From: Saccoglossus kowalevskii
Lineage: Eukaryota > Hemichordata > Enteropneusta > Harrimaniidae
Assembly (NCBI RefSeq): GCF_000003605.2
Contig: NW_003155241.1
Coordinates: 234,460 to 275,390, forward strand
Direction: 5' to 3'
DNA: 40,931 nt
Shown: positions 33,405 to 40,931 of the stretch, one piece after another
Layout: each line of letters begins with the position of its first letter
Position numbering within the stretch: position 1 is the stretch's first letter
The notes under the pieces: generated by a model
The model's input: only the letters and a program-made list of their open reading frames with translations
Database searches by the model: none
What the model was told of the DNA's origin: nothing
Program-made: the position numbers and the translations under genes

Positions 33405-34050
33405 GTGGAATAAACGGTACGAATCATATATTTTAACGGAAACGGGAATATATAAAATTAATTTCAGACTATTAATATTGCTAGTCTGAGATTTAATATA
33501 CTTTGTACATTTCTTAGTAACACTAATTTCAGCATGGTAGTCCAGGGGGCAATTCGCTGAATATTAACACGATGTTATATGATCCCAGGTAAAAAAAAAA
33601 AAAAAAAAAAACGAGAATCGGAAACTGAAAATAACATTTGTGTTTGACGCAAAAAATGTATCAATTTATTTCTGAAGGCAAAATAATATTTGTTATAAAA
33701 TATTATGGTTTGTGCATAGACCCGACAATTGTATGGTATATGGTACGCGTAAGCTGAATTGCCGAATATTTATTGTACTTGCGCCTCCAACGATGAAAGA
33801 ATAGAAATGTTTGTCTTTAAACGGCTATGTATCAGCTAAATTTACTTCGGAAGACGCAATATATGTGACAGTGTTTTGAATACATTGTCTGGTACATCTG
33901 AGTTCATTTGCGCCCTCCACGCTGAAGACTGCCACTCCGATTTAACGAGGGTGCTTTCGTTATTGACCAGGAGGGTTGGCAATGCATATAAGCTTTCCTC
34001 GTCTTTGTACGAGCTCAGCAAATGTGACGTGGGATAAAATGTGACCCCCC
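33405..34050. other. Intergenic DNA
   Basis: A tract near 33590-33611 and a C9 run at 34045-34053. The minus ORF 33842-34132 runs into the MITE at 34054 and has no family resemblance. Confidence 0.4.
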
Positions 34051-34053
34051 CCC

Positions 34054-34216
34054 TTAAAGCGGGGGAGTCGTCACCTGAGCATGCGTCAGATTGCCATGGC
34101 GTGTCATTGTTTATAAACAAGCGTCTACCCATGAGCCATTGCGTTTTTAGTGTGTGTTGTTATCGTCGCTTGGGACTCAATTCCCGCGCGTCGCAGGCAA
34201 CGACCCTCCCGCTTCA
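34054..34216. mobile_element. TTAA-type palindromic MITE
   Basis: TTAAAGCGGGGGAGTCGTCA at the left and, inverted from the right, TTGAAGCGGGAGGGTCGTTG. The core is nearly the same as in 10143-10306, with higher CpG, so it is probably younger. TTAA flank left, TCAA right. Confidence 0.75.
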
Positions 34217-34290
34217 AACAAATGATTTTAAAATGAGACTCCCTTAATACTCCACTTGTTAGACTTGCATACAGTCCATTGTTTTTTTGT

Positions 34291-34410
34291 TGGTGTTTTT
34301 TTTCAATAAAACAAAATATTAAAATATTATGTGAGTGTATAAATGGCGAAAGCCGGCTTACCACGCATTTATACACTTACATAATATTTTATTTTATTAA
34401 AAACGCACCA
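34291..34410. repeat. Large AT-rich hairpin with about 50-base arms
   Basis: Arms 34291-34345 and 34366-34410 are inverted copies (TGAGTGTATAAATG...CATTTATACACTTA), with a 20-base GC-richer loop at 34346-34365. Confidence 0.7.
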
Positions 34411-34419
34411 CCCCCCAAA

Positions 34420-34910
34420 AAAAATATTGTACAATTGCCCTCTCGAGTCACACCGCGCCTTCCTGGTTAAACGAAAGTACCCTAAGACATTACATTTGTA
34501 TTGTCTATTTTTAGAGTGCACTGTGTTTTTATTTAATTTTTAATGAATATTGATTTTACGGTTAAATGAAACAAAATATCTCGTTTTCAAAATTCTATAA
34601 ATTTCATCAAATGTAATGAATAATAAATGTCATTAGTTATCATTTATAATACCATGGAGTTAAAAGACAGTCTTTTACTTCCATGATTAGACTGAAAACG
34701 ACTAGGAAATGTAACCGTTTGAACGTATCGCCCATTTACGTCATAGTAATAAGAAGCGTGTCGACGTTAGAGGGCGCGACCTCGTGTAATTTTGAAACAA
34801 ATGCACCTACCTTCTCAGGGCTCATTAGCTACGGTATTGATCAAAGTGATAAGAATAAATTATGTAAACATTTATGCGGGTTTAGTGGCAAAAGTTTGCC
34901 TTGTCGTTCA
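34420..34910. other. Intergenic DNA
   Basis: Nothing recognised; ORF 34683-34919 is unsupported. Confidence 0.4.
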
Positions 34911-34915
34911 AAAGG

Positions 34916-35147
34916 TTAAAGGGCGGTAGTCCGACGGTCGCGCCGCTCATGTGCGACATTTGTGATAAACATTGATTTTCCCACAATCCAATGCGCTTTT
35001 CTAATGAAAACACGCATTGACGCTGCAGGTCGGCGTCTTCTACACCGTGCTGGGACAGCGCTTCCTGTGACGACACGACGGAAAACACGTCTTTGCTTAT
35101 ATGAGACCAATGTCTCGCGCATGCGTGGCGCGGCGACCGCCCTCTCA
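34916..35147. mobile_element. Larger TTAA-type element, GTCGCGCCG termini
   Basis: TTAAAGGGCGGTAGTCCGAC at the left and a right end whose inverse reads GAGAGGGCGGTCGCCGCGCC. The interior includes GATTTTCCCACAATCCAATG and GCTGCAGGTCGGCG. Its 35012-35085 stretch recurs inverted at 35450-35527. Confidence 0.6.
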
Positions 35148-35449
35148 CTGGCATATAATAGGAAGAAGTTATTTTAATACTGAACGACGATTTATATTGA
35201 ATGAGTAAATAATATTTCTAGGTAAAAACGCAATGAAATCTGTATAAATATTAATTTATAATAAAAATAGCTAGGCGAAAACGGAGCCGCAGCATTCCTG
35301 TGAAGTAACAATCGAACAGCCTCGCCAATGAGAATGATCTTGAAGAGATAATTTATGTCCGATTTATATTGGCGTTTAGCAATTTATATTTATTATTCAT
35401 AAATATTGATTTATATTTAATTCTAACCTAATGAATATTCATCATCCTG

Positions 35450-35527
35450 CGTTGTGTCGTCACAGGAAGCGCTGTCCCAGCACAGACGTCAGATCGGTGT
35501 AGAAAACGCCGACCTGCAGCGTCAATG
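35450..35527 (-). repeat. Inverted partner of 35012-35085
   Basis: Minus-strand reading gives GCATTGACGCTGCAGGTCGG, then GCGCTTCCTGTGACGACAC, matching 35012-35085 except for about 14 extra bases (around AGACGTCAGATCGG). Confidence 0.75.
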
Positions 35528-35746
35528 CATCATCCTGAGCATATTATCAATATATTATTGAGACTTTGTGGCCGAAGTAGCCGGGGATGGTTTGCGCCTG
35601 TGAGCAATATCATATCTTTGAAAAAAAGAGAATATTATTTGTCGGTAAAGTATGCATAATAATGTATGGTAGGATGCATGAATCGCAAATATATGTCAAA
35701 CAGAATGTTTTTTAATTTTTTGTTGACGTGTTAATATCATGAATAC

Positions 35747-36048
35747 TGAAAGGGAGGCGGTCGTCGCATGGGGCGTGTTCGAATTTCATGTAAACAAACA
35801 ATGTATTTTACACGCGTTGTGTATGTTCCATATATCGAACAAGGTACTGCGCAGTTGCGGATCTAGAGGGGGGGGCAGGGGGGCATGGCCCCCTCCAAAC
35901 GCATGACGATTCATATCATCTGGATTACGCATAGGTTCTCTGCGATTTACGCTCCGTATATCTTTAGCGGAAGCTTGCCCCCCCCCCCCCCCCAAATACA
36001 TTTTGCTGGATCCGCCACTGGTACTGCGCGACGACCACCACCCTCTAA
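35747..36048. mobile_element. CGAACAC palindromic MITE, interrupted by a hAT-type MITE
   Basis: Outer parts (AGGGAGGCGGTCGTCGCATG, TTCGAATTTCATGTAAACAA, ACACGCGTTGTGT; right CGCGACGACCACCACCCTCT) match 4985-5115 and 36375-36507. The insertion occupies 35852-36020. Confidence 0.75.
35852..36020. mobile_element. hAT-type MITE, 169 bp, with 8-bp target duplication
   Basis: Starts CAGTTGCGGATC and ends GGATCCGCCACTG (inverse CAGTGGCGGATCC). GTACTGCG flanks both sides exactly (35844-35851, 36021-36028). CAGTGGCG ends with 8-bp duplications are typical of hAT elements. It contains G8 and C16 runs that can pair with each other. Confidence 0.85.
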
Positions 36049-36374
36049 CAGCAAATAGTACCATTTACATGCGCCGTAATCCCTTTTCATGAAAAGATTG
36101 AAAACATGAAAATATTCTGCACGTGCTAAGATCTCGTTATGTGAACGTAGCTATATAGTCGACCATTCAGTTGTTCCAAGGTCGCTAGGAGTTCACTCAA
36201 GCGTAATGTATATCTACTGTACAGAACACACCGTACAATGCAGTGGCAATAAAACACGTCGAGTCTATCAAGTGCTACAATAATCAATCAATTACGTTTG
36301 ACCCTCCCACTGCTGCACTTAGTATGACCTGTTACATTTGTACTTGGGTGTGTTATACTTTCTGTCTGAAGAAA

Positions 36375-36507
36375 TTAAAGCGCTGTGGTCGTCGCGCAGC
36401 GCGTGTTCGAATTTTATGTAAATAAACAATGTATTTTACACGCGTTGTGTACGTCGCTAAGAGTCTCATATCGAACAGGACGCGGCACGACGACTGCCGC
36501 CCTTTAA
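36375..36507. mobile_element. CGAACAC palindromic MITE, TTAA at both ends
   Basis: TTAA at 36375-36378 and 36504-36507; ends AGCGCTGTGGTCGTCGCGCA and, inverted, AAAGGGCGGCAGTCGTCGTG. It is the best-kept copy, so it defines the family's limits and its TTAA target. Confidence 0.8.
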
Positions 36508-36509
36508 GT

Positions 36510-37445
36510 ATCACTAATTACTAAGCCCAATGATCTGACAGTGAGGTAACATAGGTATCCTTTCAATCTTACTATACGGCGCAAGGTTGGCGTACAGACT
36601 CGCTTATTAGCGCGTTAAGAAGTGAATCTGCCAAGTTTGAGCGTGTACTTCGGATATCTGGTCTAAGAACAACGTGTGCTTTTAGATATCTGGTCTAAGA
36701 GAAGAACAGCATATTACATTATTTTGTAAATTATTGGCAATTTCTACCATGATAATGCATGAACCATGACGAGAACAAGCCATTGATATTAGATTATGTC
36801 AATGTGGTAAAACAAAAACAAATAGACATGTAGCTCGATTCCGGACGGAGTTACTGCAACAGCTGAATTATTCAAATAGTTGATGGTAAAAAAGTCACAA
36901 TAATGATTCTCAGTCACCTTGGTAACACTTTCATTATTCCACAATACCGATTATAGGTGTGTTGTTCGAAAAGAAATTATTGTTTTTTTTAATGATCAGC
37001 ACGTAATTTGGCTGATACTTGGTGACAGCTTCAAGACTACGCTTACTTATGATATACTTTCTCCAAGTTGTCAGGATAACAACGACCTTTTAAAGTATAA
37101 CTCTGCGATCATTATTATTTTATTATTTGATCCTTGGGGTTATGTTGTGAATTAACTGATGGTGCGAATTTGCGCGAATTGTGCAATGTTAAGCTTTATA
37201 TTGTCAATTATTGTTGAGGACCGAATTTTAGTCATCGTTTCAGCTTCTCTTTTGTGGTTGTTTGTTTGTTTGAATTTCATTTGCTTATGCTTTTTGAATA
37301 TATATTTGAAAAATGGCAAATCCGGACGAATTATCTAATATTAAATTAAATTTTACTAGTTACGAGATCCCAATAAAGCTTTACAATTGATCTCAGAGGG
37401 CAACTTTAACGGCAGAAAAATACAGTATTTTGATATCATTTGATA
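36510..37445. other. Intergenic DNA
   Basis: A direct repeat (GATATCTGGTCTAAGA) lies near 36653 and 36686. The plus ORF 36919-37155 has a possible acceptor (CGATTATAG) but no partner exon or known family. Confidence 0.4.
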
Positions 37446-37448
37446 TAA

Positions 37449-39158
37449 TTACGTCAGTTGACGTTTTTATACATCATTATTTTTTGTGTTTTGGTGCATT
37501 GGACGAAATTATTCTTTGTGTCCTTATACATCTTTATTCTTTGTGTTTTAGTGCAGTTGACGTAATTATTTTATGTGTTTTAGTGCAATTGACGTCATTA
37601 TTCTTTGTGTTAAAGTGCATTGGACGAAATTATTCTTTGTGTTTTTATACATCTTTATTCTTTGTCTTTTAGTGCAGTTGTCGTCATTATTCTTTGTGTC
37701 CTTAAACATCATTATTCTTTGTGTTTTAGTGCAGTTGACGTAATTATTCTTTGTGTTTTAGTGCAGTTGACGTCATTATTCTTTGTGTTTTAGTGCAGTT
37801 GACGTCATTATTCTTTGTGTTTTAGTGCAGTTGACGTCATTATTCTTTGTGTTTTAGTGCATTGGACGAAATTATTTCCTTGTGTTTAGTGCATTGGACG
37901 AAATTATTTCCTTGTGTTTTAGTGTAGTCGACGTCATTATTCTTTGTGTCTTTATACATCATTATCCTTTGTGTTTTAGTGCATTTGACGTCATTATCCT
38001 TTGTGTTTTAGTGCAGTTGACGTCATTATTCTTTGTGTTTTAGTGCAGTTGACGTCATTATTCTTTGTGTTTTAGTGTAGTTGACGTCATTATTCTTTGT
38101 GTTTTAGTGCATTGGACGAAATTATTTTCTTGTGTTTTAGTGTAGTTGACGTCATTATTCTTTGTGTCTTTATACATCATTATCCTTTGTGTTTTAGTGC
38201 ATTGAACGAAATTATTTCTTTTTATTTTAGTGCAGTTGACGTCATTATTCTTTGTGTCCTTATACATCATTATCCTTTGTGTTTTGGTGCAGTTGACGTC
38301 ATTATTCTTTGTGTTTTAGTGCAGTTGACGTCATTATTCTTTGTGTTTTAGTGCATTTGACGTCATTATTCTTTGTGTTTTAGTGTAGTTGATGTCATTA
38401 TTCTTTGTGTTTTAGTGCATTGGACGAAATTATTTTCTTGTGTTGTAGTGTAGTTGACGTCATTATTCTTTGTGTCTTTATACATCATTATCCTTTGTGT
38501 TTTAGTGCATTGAACGAAATTATTTCTTTGTGTTTTAGTGCAGTTGACGTCATTATTCTTTGTGTCCTTATACATCATTATCCTTTGTGTTTTGGTGCAG
38601 TTGACGTCATTATTCTTTGTGTTTTAGTGCAGTTGACGTCATTATTCTTTGTGTTTTAGTGCAGTTGACGTCATTATTCTTTGTGTTTTAGTGTAGTTGA
38701 CGTCATTATTCTTTGTGTTTTAGTGCATTGGACGAAATTATTTTCTTGTGTTTTAGTTTAGTTGACGTCATTATACTTTGTGTCTTTATACATCATTATC
38801 CTTTGTGTTTTAGTGCATTTGACGTCATTATCCTTTGTGTTTTAGTGCAGTTGACGTCATTATTCTTTGTGTTTTAATGCATTGGACGAAATTATTTCTT
38901 TGTGTTTTAGTGCAGTTGACGTCATTATTCTTTGTGTCCTTATACATTATCCTTTGTGTTTTGGTGCAGTTGACGTCATTATTCTTTGTGTTTTAGTGCA
39001 GTTGACGTCATTATTCTTTGTGTTTTAGTGCAGTTGACGTCATTATTCTTTGTGTTTTAGTGTAGTTGACGTCATTATTCTTTGTGTTTTAGTGCATTGG
39101 ACGAAATTATTTCTTTGTGTTTTAGTGCATTTGACGTCATTATTCTGTGTGTTTCAGC
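37449..39158. repeat. 1.7-kb minisatellite, 32-bp unit carrying a CRE (TGACGTCA)
   Basis: The basic unit is 32 bases (for example starts at 37761, 37793, 37825), containing GTGCAGTTGACGTCATTATT and CTTTGTGTTTTA. I count about 28 perfect TGACGTCA palindromes. Two variant units lack it: GCATTGGACGAAATTATT and the shorter TTATACATCATTATCC. Variants recur in a fixed order with a higher-order period near 308 bases (38104-38351 against 38412-38659). The two similar 84-codon and 70-codon ORF pairs are by-products of the repeat. Confidence 0.95.
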
Positions 39159-39159
39159 A

Positions 39160-39415
39160 CATATAATATAATGATGTCATTATTTTGTCTTGAACATGGA
39201 AGTGATGCGCCCAAAAAGCCAACATTAGAACAGGTTCTAGATTATTTCATCATTATGTTAGCATTTTCATGTTATTTTATCGTTATTGTATCATTATATT
39301 TTCGTTTTGTTAGCATTTTTACATTATTTCATCATTTTGTTCACATTTATGTATTATTTTGTCATTATTTTGTCATTATGTTAGCATTATTTGACAATGT
39401 TTATCTGTCTAATTA
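39160..39415. repeat. Degenerate AT-rich repeat beside the minisatellite
   Basis: Repeated TCATTATGTTAGCATTTT / TTATTTCATCATTTTGTT phrases without strict period. Confidence 0.4.
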
Positions 39416-39473
39416 GGATAGTTTTGGTGTGCCGTCATACCAAAGCGGCGACGTCTCCTTAGATGCCATGTAA

Positions 39474-39570
39474 ATCGAATGACGGTGGTCGTTTCGCGTA
39501 AGCAAACAGTGTTTGGCGCTGGGACCCAGGTCGAACACAGCGCGGTGCGACGAATGTTGCCCCTGCCCGG
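39474..39570. mobile_element. Diverged CGAACAC palindromic MITE
   Basis: GACGGTGGTCGTTTCGCG, AAGCAAACAGTGTTTG and GTCGAACACAGCGCGGTGCG followed by ACGAATGTTGCCCC match the order of the family. The three overlapping minus ORFs reflect its CpG-rich sequence. Confidence 0.5.
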
Positions 39571-39810
39571 CACCGGATGAGTTTCCGGCGCGGCAAGACA
39601 CGTACCCACAAATCATGGGTAATGATTTTGAATGGGTTCAAAGTGTAAGTGTTCGCTGTAAACAACACTGATTACCATTATTACTACCACTTGACAACAT
39701 TAATTTAACATTCGAACGTCACGCTTGACGATCAGCCCCCCCCCCCCCGGGATGTGACCAGTCTACATGATGACTAATAACCATGCGCGCAAAGAAATAG
39801 AGTGAAAACG

Positions 39811-39962
39811 TTGACGAATCTTCAAGTACCTGCCTAGGGAGGCGATGTCATTCCCCACACTTTCTCTTTCACTGTACGTTAAGGAGCCTTTCTCATTGTT
39901 GTCGTCTTTTTTGCAATCTCACGTACCTTAGTGTAGCCGATCGACATCGACATTGACACTGG
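39811..39962 (+). promoter_or_regulatory. Second copy of the first-exon-like block, plus strand, strong donor
   Basis: TTGACGAATC, GCCTAGGGAG, CACTTTCTCTTTCAC, TAAGGAGCCTTTC and TTGTTGTCGTC follow in the same order and similar spacing as in the minus-strand block at 29097-28962. Both end in (A/C)ACTGG plus GTRAGT (GT here at 39963-39964). One ATG opens a 28-codon upstream ORF that stops before the donor, so the exon would be 5'UTR. I infer the first exon of a gene, perhaps a paralogue of the SMS-like gene, continuing past the right edge. Confidence 0.4.
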
Positions 39963-39969
39963 GTAAGTT

Positions 39970-40590
39970 GTTCTTTATTTTGTTTTTTAACAGTTTCGGT
40001 TTGTATGGCTGTTGTCACACCAGCCTGAGACTGTCGCCCACTGACGAACCCTTATATCGGTCGATTTTAGAATGAGCTTGATTGTTTAAGAGGAGAGCTG
40101 TTGCCCGCTAAGTTCAACTCGAAAAGTCCGAGGCGGTGAAGGAATGACACGAATAAATGGAGGATCATGTGACGGTGACCCATATTACTTCAAATACAGT
40201 GTCGTTGGGTTTCTGTTTAGGTCGCCTTAAAACCAACTCACTCGATAGCAACTCTACGTATTGTCGATTTTCATCTACACCATGTGTGAACAGTATCTGT
40301 GTTTTCGATTCCCATATCGATCTGCAACTTCTGATATTTGAAATGTGACGTATTCGCCCGTTTTCAGTATGACTAGTACCTGTTGGTATTTTTAGTTTGT
40401 ATTTCAATGCAACGTTTTGAGTCTTTTTGCGTTCATTACAATCAAGGGCATGTCATGGTATGTAGAAAATCAAAGTGCCCCCGGTGCTTACCGTGGTAAT
40501 GGACATTGCCTGATGTTGGTGTCAAAGTCATTCGTTGCTCACGTTTGTTCACTTTTGTTTTTGTAACACCTTATAAGGGGTGATTCAGTG
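39970..40590. other. Region downstream of the plus-strand donor (inferred intron)
   Basis: No supported exon; ORF 40157-40348 lacks splice sites and family resemblance. Confidence 0.35.
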
Positions 40591-40931
40591 GCAGGTGTTG
40601 CCATGGTAATGGTAGGACAGACTCAACAACAAAATACCCGGTGATAACTTTAGGCACTCACTCAAGCAAATTAGAATGAGATATGTCCAAGATTTTGACT
40701 GAAATAGGATATAGTTTGTGCAAAGCTACAACCCAAATCAAGATTTTGGCCATTGCCATGGCAACAATAGGATAGAATTTTAGAGTGCAGGTGTTACCTG
40801 CCTTTCAAGTTTGAACAAAATCGACCCAGCCAAAAAAATCACAGAAGAATTAATTCATATGTGAAGACGCACACACACACACACACACACATACACATAA
40901 AAGTGAATATGGGCAATCCTAGTGGAGCGGA
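40590..40931. repeat. Dispersed repeat with CCATGG palindromes and short (CA)n
   Basis: GTTGCCATGGTAAT (40597-40610) and TTGCCATGGCAA (40753-40764), then GTTACCTGCCTTTCAAGTTT and a (CA)n tract at about 40869-40891. The style resembles the other dispersed repeats that end in CA or GACGGAC tails. Confidence 0.45.

Noticed and set aside
34683-35177. ORFs around the 34916-35147 element on both strands
   Set aside because: They coincide with the CpG-rich transposon-like element and change frame between copies.
36919-37155. Plus-strand ORF with GDSF, considered as a GDSL/PC-esterase exon
   Set aside because: Only a four-residue resemblance; no supporting neighbouring motif or partner exon.
37430-39140. 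CRISPR-like array or real protein genes in the 32-bp repeat
   Set aside because: Units are contiguous with no unique spacers, the DNA is clearly animal-like, and the ORFs simply translate the repeat on either strand.

Overview
The window looks like genomic DNA from an animal, most likely a marine invertebrate. It is AT-rich (roughly two-thirds A+T by eye) and has split exons with GT/AG boundaries. It is crowded with small non-autonomous DNA transposons, microsatellites and dispersed repeats, and it contains one 810-base assembly gap. I cannot name the species. Nearly every open reading frame longer than 60 codons is chance, repeat-derived or an artefact of the N gap.

The one gene I can build with confidence is on the minus strand: a divergent member of the sphingomyelin synthase (SMS/SMSr, PAP2_C) family. 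Its coding exons are at 16593-17009 (ATG at 16954), 14200-14311, 9832-9981 and 7991-8223, encoding about 285 residues. Splice phases agree across the first junctions, and the three catalytic residues of the family (His, His, Asp) are present. The third exon is one base short inside the CGD...SGH active-site motif, so the gene as sequenced carries a frameshift. This is either a real lesion or a homopolymer error. A non-coding first exon probably lies at 28962-29097, on the same strand.

That first exon has a recognisable, diverged second copy in opposite orientation at 39811-39962, with the same kind of strong donor site. I infer a divergent head-to-head pair, the partner running off the right edge. 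The roughly 10.7 kb between the two starts holds a candidate Mutator-like element with 9-bp target duplications surrounding the gap, several TTAA-flanked palindromic MITEs, a nested hAT-type MITE, and a 1.7-kb minisatellite (37449-39158) of 32-bp units carrying about 28 perfect CRE sites (TGACGTCA).

Layout. 1-530: promoter/LTR-like sequence. 530-7990: intergenic DNA with several MITE families and a probable 3' flank of the SMS-like gene. 7991-17009: coding part of the SMS-like gene, its introns full of insertions (TA-flanked 1.7-kb element, CA microsatellite, hairpins). 17010-28960: inferred first intron or upstream region, mostly dispersed repeats. 28360-31050: CpG-richer promoter-like region, signal-peptide-like exon and the gap-containing transposon. 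31050-37400: MITE-rich DNA. 37449-39158: CRE minisatellite. 39400-40931: second first-exon-like block and dispersed repeat.
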